64,000 nucleotides of DNA, from NCBI GenBank assembly GCA_013350335.1, contig CM023539.1, positions 71,134,781 through 71,198,780 of the forward strand. The letters run 5' to 3'. Position numbers and translations under genes: made by a program. The notes under the pieces are model-generated. The model was not told the origin of the DNA. It did no database searches and saw nothing but the letters and a program-made list of their open reading frames with translations. This stretch comes from Chimonanthus salicifolius. Lineage: Eukaryota; Streptophyta; Magnoliopsida; Laurales; Calycanthaceae. Below, in pieces: positions 13,999 to 24,800 of the stretch. Every line of letters begins with the position of its first letter. The stretch's first letter is position 1.

Positions 13999-14470
13999 AA
14001 CGAAAGGGTAAGTTCATTCAAAGAGGGGAAAAATCCCAAAAGAATACACAAAATTGAGCTCACAACGAGAGCAACAAAGAAGCCCACAACCCGGGCCAAA
14101 CAAAAAACAAAAGACAAAAAATCCCAGAGGGACACTACAAGTCAGTAAAGACTCCTGTACCAAAAAAAGATAGAATGGGAGTAGTAATGTTGTTAGTCTA
14201 GGCTTTAAGATTCAAATAAGAAATGTCATTTTTTCTTAACAACGTACAAATGCTTAACGTGAAGGCAATCGAGAGCAACAGCATGAGCATGAGTTCTAAA
14301 ACTCCAGTGGTAGGCAGTAGGACAAGTGATGGCTGAGAGAGTCTCAGGATCAGGGAATAGAGTCCGACTGACAATTAGGTTCTGCTGCAAGCAAGATTGA
14401 AGGATCAACTGACAGAGATATAGAGTAGAAGGAGAGCAACACAGAGAATGGGCCGGCAAAGCACAGTAGC
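13953..14470 (-). mobile_element. LINE 3' end with (TA)n tail, in kinesin intron 1
   Basis: Read on the minus strand, this is a T/G-rich tail (TTTTTTGTCTTTTGTTTTTT, then GGGATTTTTCCCCTCTTTGA) ending in about 19 TA repeats at 13958-13997. That composition and dinucleotide tail are typical of plant L1-like LINE 3' ends. Only a 3' piece is present, and the boundary at about 14470 is approximate. No intact coding domain was identified in it. Confidence 0.6.
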
Positions 14471-15934
14471 CCAAGGCCTGCCAGTTATCATCACACAGCT
14501 AGGCACCAAAGATGAGATGGTGGCGGACATGAAGTTGAAAGACAGGGTGGAGGTGAAAGTCATGGGAAAGGGGCGGGTAATAGAACTGGAAGAGGCAGTG
14601 GACTCAAGGGTGGAAGGTCCCATATGGCAGAGAAAAGATTGCCAGCCAAAGAAAGATCGCGATTGGAGATAACACATATTTAAATACATTTAAATTTAAA
14701 TTTGAATTTAAATTTATTTTAAATGAAAATAAGGCATGAAAATAACACAAAGAAAATAATGTACCAGCTTTACTAAAATCAATCTTGTCAAAGATATCAT
14801 ATTTTCTTTAGGTTTCAAGGGGACAAAGGAGTCGTAATATTTTACTTATTTTAGAAAACAACGACAAAAACTATTTCACGAGTCTACAAAGAATCTGTGA
14901 AGAGTCTAACATGATTGCATTACACATTTTAAAGATTGAATGCAACATAACAATAAGGTACAACATTCAATTCTAATGCAATAAAATGGGTGGTTAAATT
15001 CAAATATGAATGGCTCTAACTCATTGCTTGATTCCCTCATATGAGGTATTCATCATTGACCAGTGGCATTTCTTGTTTGCCATTTTGGAATATCACAATT
15101 TTTGCTTGTATCTTAAGGAGGCATTGAGCCCAAGCAGCTGATACATGTCATGTTTTTCAAGCTGTGGTTAGTTGATGGCTCTCAGTGGCCAACAACAAAT
15201 TAGCTTGTTGCTGGTTACTTATCGCCTTGAGATCTAAACAATAAAACAATCAAAATTAAATTCAAATATGAATTGGCCTATCATAATAATTGTTTAACCA
15301 TCGTATGGAGAAAGAAATTTGGAGAAAATTTATCTCATTTTCAGAAAATTTTAAGAAGTTGGGATGTTGAGATGGCTACTTTGGAGAAATGTACTCCTAC
15401 TGACATCCTCTTTGAGATATAGGCCCATCAAGTGCCACCATTAAGCCCAACTTATACCTGGTGGGGCCGTTAAGCTTATCACAGTTCTAGATGCAGTGAT
15501 ATTAAGTTGTTTTTATGCTACAATAGGGTCGTTATCAAATATTCTAAGTGGGTGATGGTTTCTAAAATGAAATAGGGATATTACAATAAATGGGGCTCTT
15601 TCTACAATTTTGAAGAAGGGTAAACCTAACATTTTACTTGAAAATAGCTGGGATTTTGTTGGGGGTGGCTGGAATGGTGATAGATATTTGACAATGAGAG
15701 CTAATTATTGGATTTTAGAATTTAGATAACTCAAGGAAGTAATTACATATTCAATAACATAGAGGCTTAATGGGTTATTTGGGAATAACCCATTCATCAA
15801 AGGTTGTACACATTGGACAAATAGAAATAACGGAAAACAAAGAAGAAAGTGTAACTGTGAAATAAAAAAATAATAAGCTAAAAGTCCAAAATGCAAATGG
15901 TTAAAGTAAAGATAGAAAGATGTGCCAACCCAAC
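14471..15934. other. Kinesin intron 1, 5' part, nothing firm
   Basis: AT-rich intron sequence with an A/T palindromic run (aaatttaaatttgaatttaaa, about 14690-14720). Some stretches around 15300-15700 look like decayed transposon sequence, but no motif supports a call. Confidence 0.4.
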
Positions 15935-16109
15935 CTGCATCTTAGCAGCACTGAACATTAACCTCTCCTTCTCTGTCCTGCCGATATGAGTTCCCATCTG
16001 TCCATCTAAGTTCTTTACGCCACTTTTCAGTGCGAGGCGTCTGAAATGGGGATGATAAAGATGATGAAACTGTAGATCCAGTTTTCCTCTGATCTGGAGT
16101 AAATGCCAT

Positions 16110-16789
16110 GATCTGTGCTGAACAGGTCTGTAATCAGAATTTTGGGCAAAATTAGTGCAAAGAAAGATTAAATCCAATCACACTATAAACATGTGCCTCA
16201 ATTCTAGTCCGAAAGGGGAAAGGGAAGAAAAGAACGTAAAATGACTCATATTCAAACATGAAAAACCAAACCGACATTTGTAATCAAACTTACATATATG
16301 ATGAACAAGAAAAGAGCGGACAAAATGAAGGGATATTGGGATTCCTGTATACGAAGAATCAGGAAAAGATCGATTGAAATCTCTCTCTTTCTCGGATTAC
16401 CAGAGAATTGGCAGCAGGGTGAGCAGATCGGTTTGCATTGGGGTTGTGCAAAACGACGGGCAAATCTGGGGTTTTTTTAGATCTGAGAGTGGAGGCCATC
16501 ACACGCCAGAGTCAGCCAGATCTGAGCAGATCTACAGGTCAGTTTGCAAAGAGGGCAGCAGCGCTGGAAACAGAAGCTGCAACCTCGTCGAGCGTCAGAG
16601 AAAGGGAGGCGAGCAGAGGCAGCTGCTGCGAGCGGCAAACACAAAATTTGTCTGCGTCGGATCAGAAAAGAAGAAGGGGTTGAGCAGGAAGGGAACCCAG
16701 AAAGCATCGCCGGTAGAAAAGGGAAGAAACACGGCTCAATGGCTTTAAAATTTGAACTTCTAGCCGTTGAGGTGGACGACTTCGTCTAT
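16110..16789 (-). promoter_or_regulatory. Kinesin 5' flank with an MSA-like mitotic element
   Basis: This is the stretch upstream of the kinesin ATG. Its inner part (about 16400-16740) is clearly richer in GC and CpG than the surroundings, as expected of a plant 5' UTR/promoter. On the minus strand 16761-16771 reads CTCAACGGCTA. This keeps the AACGG core and downstream YYA of the M-phase-specific activator (YCYAACGGYYA, bound by three-repeat MYBs in G2/M genes) with one mismatch. A mitotic kinesin is a typical target. The unrelated PIR segment begins only about 18 bases further upstream, so any more distal promoter has been replaced. Function is inferred, not shown. Confidence 0.45.
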
Positions 16790-19006
16790 AGTGTCTTGCA
16801 TAAGTTCTTTGGTTTCATTGATGAAATTTTTAACTTCTTGAAAGGGGACCAAGAAAGGAATGTTACCTTAGTTGAAATATGATCCAACAAAGTTCGAATA
16901 AGCCAAGGCATCGACCTTGATCCTAGAAGTTTGACAATAGCAAACATGTGAGGTAACCCAAAGAACCCACTGTGTAATCGAGTAAAACTCTGATATGCAG
17001 TATTCAACTCCTACAATGACGGCATAACTCCATGTCAAAAATTGAAGTAGTCAAATATTCACTTTATTTTTTTTTTTATTTTTAACCTTTGACTGTTCAC
17101 ATTCAATAAATCATCCAAACATTCATCTAGCACTCAAATAATAGAAATGGTTTAAAATAAAAAAATAAAAAATTTATATGTGGGTAAAATTTAAAAAAAA
17201 AAATGATAGAAGATGCTCAAAAGAAATGTGCATAAGGAAAATTACAAAAATGACTAAATTGCCCATTCCATTTTAAGCATAATAACATTTTTAATTGCAA
17301 AAAAGTCCTTTGCATATCATGTGTTGATGCAATATAAGTCTCCAAAAAATTTAATGCTTAGCCACAACTTGAAGACTATAAATTTAAAACCCGTCAATAG
17401 TTGGATTTAAGGTTAATTTCAAATTCTCAAGGAAATGGCAAATTCAAAATTGAACATGGATTTTGTAAATGAAATCCTCAGATCTCACATAAATCAATGA
17501 AAATCCAATTGAATTTGAATCTGAAGGAGAAAATTGAAACTCAAATTGACGATGCCTATCAAAGGCCCAATGCTCACTAGATGTTAATTTCAAACTGAAA
17601 TTTAAACGCAAGCATAATAATTAATGAACTAGAATTAAAATTGCACAAGAATTAAAATACAAAATTAAACTAGAAAGATAAAAACTCACCAAAGAGGGAG
17701 AAGAATACTTGAATTTCATGTTTATGGCTTGCATAAAAATCCTAAAAGGGGTTGACATGTCAACCTCCTTTCCTTTTCTATACTTTGCTAAAAACAACCA
17801 ATTCACTCTCCTACTGACACGTATCCTTGATGACATCATTATTATATATTTATCCAAAATAAAATAGAAAAAGAAAAACCCAAAATAAGCCTTTCTAAAA
17901 TGGAGATTCCTCTGCTATTTTGGATCCAAAGAGATAAGACTGAAGATGTGGCAAGCATATCTTATGTTTCAAACTCGTCACTCTCCCTTGTATCAAGTAA
18001 ATGGACCTCCAAAGTGAGCCAAACCAAGCCCAAAACACCTCCAATTGGGTCCGAACTCAAATGTCTATGATATGGGCCGTCTCATTCATCATTCTAGGTC
18101 CCCTTGGACTCCTTAAAGGTCCCTGTTTTGCATCATCAATCTTTTCATGCAACTGGAGCAATTTGGACAATCTTGTCAAATTCATACACACCCATATGCA
18201 ACTTAGAAGCTAGCCTAGTCCAGATTTTCATGAAATTTTGCATAAATCACACATATCTACCACTTAGCTCCATTGATGTCTACTTTCTTTATGGTTTTGA
18301 CATTTGGTCGAAATGGAGCCAAAAATTTCATGGTCCTTATCAACTAAATCTCATTCCAAAAAGAAACTGATAAAAAAGAATGTAAGACAACAACTAAAAA
18401 TATTCTGTCGACAAGGAAATAAAATACTAAATGCACTACATGAAACCAAGACAAGCCATCTTCAGAATTTCAAAAAAAATATTAACTGAGAACCACAATA
18501 GAAATTAGGATTTGCATAAGGAACCGTTGGCTTCTGAATAGGATGGAGAGGTACTTTCGAAGAGCGGATAAATCGTTGAGTAGTATTGCAAAGGATGAAG
18601 TTTGGCAAGAAATCATTCTGCATCTCTGCCCATATCTGGAGCCATAGCTAGTGATTAGTTGGGATAGCCATGTAAGGCTCAATTTAAGGGGAATCACTTC
18701 ACACACACCAAGGTTAAATGCACGCCTAATAATATCCACAATAATCATGTTTTTTTCCTTCTCTAAAGGAAAAAAAATCACAATTTGGCTTTGATGATGA
18801 TGAAAACGCATCTCAATCTTCTATTATTATCAATTTGTAAGATGAATGAAATATACCGTGACGGTTAGCCAACTTATTCTTTTCTTTCCCTTTTTTCCGC
18901 AAAGATGACCATATTGTAATCAGAGAAAGGGCCAAAAGATACAATACAAAAAGTATAAGGGACTCAAAAATCACATACTCACAGCACTAAGGCGAAAAGC
19001 ATAATC
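16790..19006 (-). pseudogene. PIR: PIR/SRA1 two-exon segment (duplicate copy 1)
   Basis: Two minus-strand exons of the CYFIP-family WAVE-complex subunit PIROGI/SRA1. The 149-base exon at 18487-18635 reads IWAEMQNDFLPNFILCNTTQ and continues to NPNFYCGS. The 144-base exon at 16867-17010 reads ELNTAYQSFTRLHSGFFGLP and ends at LLDHISTK. The joint CGS-Q-ELNTAYQSF is in phase; the donor is an unusual GTTAAT. The segment is nearly identical to 44520-46736 over about 2.2 kb, including introns. The copy is isolated: the next 3' exon (ITSLEPKVAG...) is absent, and the kinesin 5' flank abuts instead. No upstream PIR exon was found in 19007-21400. Both exons are open, but the piece cannot make a complete protein. 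Confidence 0.85.
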
Positions 19007-21400
19007 AAACACAATATCAGTTCTAAATCAGTAATAATTTCTCTCACATAACATATATCCAACAAAGATAATGGCCTTTCAAGATGTCTCGGTTTACTTC
19101 AATGATGTGTACCAGTCTCTAAGAGAAAACAAATCATCCTCAGTTCACCACATCATACATGATGAATAACCTTCTTTCAAATGGGAAACAGACAGCCTCA
19201 TGAAGACCAAGATAGTGGAGATATCAGCATATGAGACAGAATAACCAAAAACTTAGGTATGACTTCTGGGTAGAACTTGATCACTTCTTTCAATGCTTGC
19301 TCTAACAGATCCACTTTAACAATTATTATTTTACCACTATTACTATTACTTACTATTATTATTATCATTATTACTATGAAAACAGACAAAAATAGTATAT
19401 TAAAGAAAAGTAAGTATACAACATCTAGATGCTCCGTGTAAGAGAGGTACACAAGAGCCATCAGGGATCAGAAATAAACTACAAGCAAAGCATGCAAATA
19501 CGGATCCACTCCTACCACAGAGATGCTTGCAAATATAAATCAAGTAAAGCATGCTCAATCTAACAGATCCACTCATACCACAGAGATGCTCGGTTACCAT
19601 AGGCCAATCGCACATTCACCTATTTACCCAGAGAAATTGGATACCCTTTATTAACAGCAATGGAACCACCAGAAAATTTGGATACCTTTCCATATCAATC
19701 ATGGCACAACCACAAACATCAGATGCCATAGTGTAGAATCCGTGTGTTTAGGAAAACACATACCATGAAGCTTAATGATGTGATTTCAGATTGTTGTCCA
19801 CTGTCTACTGGATCCTAAAACAAACCAAGGAAGAACAAAGACCTACTGATCCATTAAATATTTGAGAAAATAGCCAACTGACTCAATTCTCGAAGCACAT
19901 GATGCACATATTTACTATGACCCTCCTCTTTTTACTGGGGTAGTCAACTTTTAGAAACTTATCTTGTAAGGCCAACCAACTGAAAATGAAACAGTAGGCC
20001 CTTGAAAAACAAGGATCAGCCAAGTCATTACTCAGAGCTACTCGACCAATGAGGCCAATTGGATAAGGAGTGGGATGTGAATAATCCATTCAGGCTCCAA
20101 ACATTCCTATAGTTACCCATGCCTACGACACATACTTTGGATGATTTGTCCATTTAAATTCTGCGCCTTTTTTTTTTAATCGGAGACAGAAATTTAAAAA
20201 CTTACTACTCCTGATTTCAATTGCTATATTGGAATGCTTCAAAAACCATGTAGATGAAGCAGTCGAGGCAAAAAGGTGTCCTGGAACCTTATATCCTACA
20301 GTCATGCCTAGGGATGAACCTAAGTTTGCTAGATGCAGTTAAGATAATTTCAAAGAAATATGAATATTCTTTAGTTTGTATGCTCCTGACAACAATATTA
20401 AGAAAATACAACATTATCATAAAAAAGACAACATTCATAATAAATTACAAGATTCTCCGATAAAGTGTTGGCATACATGTGACCTTTGTTATAAAAAAAT
20501 TCACAAACATTTTTTCTTTTTTTTTCAAAGGTTGTAAGCATGACAATATACATCTATATTGTAATGATTTTGTGATTAATAAAATGTCAACCTTTCTTTA
20601 TATATATATGAATATAATTATAAACATATATAAAGAAAGTGTAAGCCACTACAAGTGTAGAGCCTTAGGCCATGCTACGTGCAAGAATATCAGGAATGTA
20701 GTGAAACAAAATGGTGTAACAGGGCTAGGCCTGGCCAATTCCATTACCCCCTAATTCTAAATGCATACACGGGCCAGGACCCTAGGCGAGCATTTGACCA
20801 CTACACTGTAGATTATCCGGTAAAGCAACCCCAAATAGATGGGAAAGTGGAAAGAATACTATAGATTATCTGGACAGCCAGTGTGACAAAGGTCTTAATC
20901 AGCCATGAAACAAGACATTACTTTGCCCTACAATTCCAGTAGTTTATTCAATGCCATAAAATGTCAGAATTCTTTACCGTGCTCAATCATTGAGATAGAT
21001 ACTTAAATTATATTCTATATATACATAAGCTAAGAAGGGAAGGAAGAATCTTGTCGTGTATGGAACTATTCAATGTTTTTGCTGCAAAATCTAAACTTAT
21101 AGATATGTTGATAGTGAAGAGGGACATTTACATTGTCAAAACAACACGAAGTCCCTAGTACGAGTAGGTCACAGAGCTCCTACTTTTAAAAGGGAGGGAG
21201 GAACATGTAAAGGATAGTATATAAAGTTAGGTTTACCCAAACAAACGTTTGACCACTATTGGATAAGCTAGATACAACTGCAGTTAGGTGGGGATCTAAA
21301 TCTTTTACATTCAGAACACATGGCTAGAGACATGGTGTTCAAGGATAAAGTAAGTCAGGGTAATGGGTTGCATGTTGTGTTATTTAAAAAGTTTCACATT
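19007..21400. other. Spacer; ATT/ACT microsatellite, no gene seen
   Basis: A degenerate (ATT/ACT)n tract lies at about 19320-19376. A short open frame at 19198-19320 (minus) has no recognisable motif and was not accepted as an exon. Nothing else is supportable. Confidence 0.45.
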
Positions 21401-21401
21401 T

Positions 21402-21570
21402 TAACCACAAGGATGGCTCAAGTGGTCTACGCTTCTAGGATTAGACTAGAGATCTTGGTTTCAACTCTCTCGGCTTAACTGAGACACGAGGCTTGCAGGT
21501 GATTTTGTGTATCTATGAGATTAGTAACACCTCCAATATAGGACGAGGATACCCATGTTATACAAAAAAA
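21402..21570 (+). mobile_element. SINE-like element (tRNA-derived)
   Basis: It contains a box A-like stretch (ggatggctcaagtggtcta) and a box B-like stretch (tggtttcaactct), then gcttgcaggtgattttgtgt and a short A-run. The 3' half resembles the SINE at 36587-36757 (shared gcttgcagg and tgtgtatc words), so the two probably belong to related families. No convincing target-site duplication was found. Confidence 0.6.
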
Positions 21571-21579
21571 AGTTCCCCT

Positions 21580-21872
21580 TATTGAAACACAAACTCAGAG
21601 ACTATCTGTTAAAAATGAGAGAAACATATAAAAAGGGAGAAATTTACTTCAAGGAGAAAGGGAGGATAAGAAGGACTAAGAAAGCAATTGTCTGAGCTAA
21701 TGAGAGAGAGGAATTTCCAAGAAGACATAATTTAAGAACCTTATGGTTTAAGGATGGAGATAGAAAAAAGATATTCTTTCACTGCATAGAAAACACAAGG
21801 GAAAACGGCATAAGATCTTTGATAAAAGATGAAGTTAGGATGAAGGAATCATCCACATTAAGGAATATGTGC
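21580..21872 (+). mobile_element. LINE fragment (region between endonuclease and reverse transcriptase)
   Basis: A plus-strand frame reads MVKDGDRKKIFFHCIENTR followed by IRSLIKD. This corresponds to the conserved 'W...GDRNTKFFH...RRN..I..L' stretch just before the reverse transcriptase of plant L1-like LINEs. It is short, has stops in flanking codons, and is cut off by satellite block B. Confidence 0.7.
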
Positions 21873-21874
21873 AA

Positions 21875-24800
21875 AGTCATCATCGTCAGCATCATCATCA
21901 TAATCCTCATCACCCTCATCAAATTCACCAATCGTTATCACCATAATAAAGAAATAAAATGAAAATGAAAAGGATGATGAAGAAAGACATACCTGTAGTG
22001 ATGTCCATAATTTCTTCTAATGTGCGAAAGCTTTACATGGAACATGGTTCAACGTCTTCATCACAACCTTCATCACCATAATCTATTTACCATTATCAAC
22101 ACACTCTCATTATACATTAAAAAAAAAAGACAGAAAAAGAAATACATGAACGCAATCACTAACCCCATATGGTGCGCAATCACCTCCGCCACTGGACACA
22201 ATAAATAAAATAAGAAATAATCGATTTAAATTCCAATAAGTTGTACTACAATAACAATAGAAAGACATTCAATACTCGCATGTTACGTAATTAATAATGA
22301 TCAAACATGCAATTGATCACGTGTTAGTCATTTCTTCTCATGTGTTAATGACTTTAATGCAACCATCTATCTGACATCATAACAACAATAAATTATCATA
22401 ATTAAAAAAAGGCAAACACATACAAATTAAAAAAAGGCATACCAATAATGACTGATGTCGATGACTTGTTGTAGTGCTTTTCCATCCCTTTGTCACAAAA
22501 TATATCCTACACCCACTCCCCCTCCCCAAACAAAAGCAAGAAATCATCAAATCAATTTCTGTCAGAAACTACCGTAACAAAAATGTAAAGATATAAAGTA
22601 TTGACACATTATCTAATTCACATTAAGCAAATATTATATGTTAAGATCGTAAAAAATTTAAACTTTAGTCCAAAATCTCAATTCTTCTCGGCCTAACTCG
22701 GTTGACTCGAAAAAACTTAAGACATTGTATAATTTAATAAAATCAAGAAAACACGGCAAAACTCGGTAAAAGTCGAAAAACCAACAAACTCAAATCAATC
22801 TATAACCAAGTGAAGATGAAGTTTTGAAATTTTGAACTATTTTAATAATTACGATCTTTCATGCTACATCTTTCTCACTATGCTAAAAGTGAAACGTCCT
22901 AAGCCTTATCATCCTTAAAAACTATCATCATTTTAATCCATTACCATCAACACATTTCAAACCATAATCTATTACCCTCATCAAATTCACCAATCATTAT
23001 CACCATAATAAAGAAATGGAAATGAAAATGAAAAGGATGATGAAGAAAGACATACCTGTAGTGATGACCATAATTTCTTCTAATGTGCGTAAGCTTTAAA
23101 TGGAATATGGTTCAACGTCTTCATCACCATAATCTATTTACCATCATCAACACACTATCATTATACATAAAAAAAAAGACAGAAAAAGAAATACCTGAAC
23201 GCAATCACCAACCCCATATGGTGCGCAATCACCTCCGCCACTGGGCACAATAAATAAAATAAGAAATAATCGAATCAAATTATAATAAGTTGTACTATTA
23301 TAACAATATAAAGGCATTCAATACTCACATGTTACGTAATTAATAATGATCAAACATGCAATTGATCACGTGTTAGTCATTTCTTCTCATGTGTTAATGA
23401 CTTTAATGCAATCATCTATCTAACATCTTAATAACAGTAAATTATCATAATTAAAAAAAGGCAAACACATACAAAATAAAAAAAAGCATACCAATAATGA
23501 CTGATGTCGATGACTTGTTGTAGTGCTTGAAAACATGTAATTCATTGCGTTTCCATCCCTTTGCCACAAAATATATCCTATACCCACTCCCCCTCCCCAA
23601 ACAAAAACAAGAAATCATCAAATCAATTTTATCAGAAAATACCGTAACAAAAATGTAAAGATATAAAATATTGGCACGTTATATAATTCAAATTGAGCAA
23701 ATATTATATGTTAAGATCGCAAAAAATTTAAAATTTAGTCCAAAATCTCAATTCTTTTCGGCCTAACTCGGTTGACTCGAAAAAACTTAAGACATTGTAC
23801 AATTTAAGAAAATCAATAAAACTCGGCAAAACTCGGTAAAAGTCGAAAAACCAACAAACTCAAATCAATGTATAACCAAGTGAAGATGAAGTTTTGAGAT
23901 TTTGAACTATTTTAATAATTACGATCTTTCATGCTACATCTTTCTCACTATGCTAAAAGTGAAACGTCCTAAGCCTTACCATCCTTAAAAACTATCATTA
24001 TTTTAATCCATTACCATCAACACATTTCAAACCATAATCTATTACCCTCATCAAATTCACCAATCATTATCATCATAATAAAGAAATGGAAATGAAAATG
24101 AAAAGGATGATGAAGAAAGATATACCTGTAGTGATGTCCATAATTTCGTCTAATGTGCGTAAGCTTTGAATGGAACATGGTTCAACGTCTTCATCACAAC
24201 CTTCATCACCATAATCTATTTACCATCATCAACACACCATCATTATACATAAAAAAAAGACAGAAAAAGAAATACTTGAACGCAATCACCAACCCCATAT
24301 GGTGCGCAATCACCTCCACCACTGGGCACAATAAATAAAATAAGAAACAATCGAATCAAATTCTAATAAGTTGTACTACAATAACAATATAAAGACATTC
24401 AATACTCACATGTTACGTAATTAATAATGATCAAACATGCAATTGATCACGTGTTAGTCACTTTTTCTCATGTGTTAATGACTTTAATGCAATCATCTAT
24501 CTAACATCATCACCGTCATTAAATTATCATAATTAAAAAAGGCAAACACATACAAATTAGAAAAAGGCATACCAATAATGACTGATGTCGATGACTTGTT
24601 ATAGTGCTTGAAAACATGTAATTCATTGCGTTTCCAACCCTTTGTCACAAAATATATCCTACGCCCACTCCCCCTCCCCAAAAAAAAAAAAGAAAAATTA
24701 TCAAATCAATTTTATCAGAAAGTACTGTAACAAAAATGTAAGGATATAAAATATTGGCACATTATATAATTCACATTGAACAAATATTATATGTTAAGAT

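Larger units (their letters stand above)
10420..16109 (-). pseudogene. Kinesin-5 motor-domain fragment, truncated and frame-broken
   Basis: Six minus-strand exons encode the N-terminal part of a plant kinesin-5 (BimC/Eg5, KRP125 type), a plus-end motor that crosslinks antiparallel microtubules in spindle and phragmoplast. Exon 1 (15935-16109) begins MAFTPDQRKTGSTVSSS and reaches the family's VNVQ-LLRCR strand. Exon 2 is 12037-12166. Exon 3 (11789-11949) holds the P-loop FAYGQTGIGKTYT. Exon 4 (11356-11693) has GVIPRAVHQIFETLE and the ITDLLA region. Exon 5 (11134-11272) has switch I SHSIF and switch II DLAGSE. Exon 6 (10420-10517) has [16 protein letters not shown]. All borders are GT/AG. One base is missing after VNVQ (near 15950), and five extra bases follow the P-loop (near 11817); both break the frame. 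Exons after HIPYR (DSKLTRLL and onward, stalk, tail) are absent, and satellite starts at once. The five-base insertion favours a pseudogene; the one-base gap alone could be an assembly error. Confidence 0.88.

Noticed and set aside
16298..16882. Several overlapping plus-strand frames in the GC-rich stretch
   Set aside because: They overlap the kinesin 5' flank and run into the duplicated PIR segment; they are better explained as shadows of a GC-rich 5' UTR/promoter.
18482..18811. 109-residue minus-strand frame as a distinct protein
   Set aside because: The PIR exon (18487-18635) uses another frame here; the longer frame is a shadow.
19198..19461. Minus-strand frame DLLEQALKEVIKFYPEVIP as a possible PIR exon
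   Set aside because: It does not fit the expected PIR residues before IWAEMQ in any frame, and lacks a convincing splice context.
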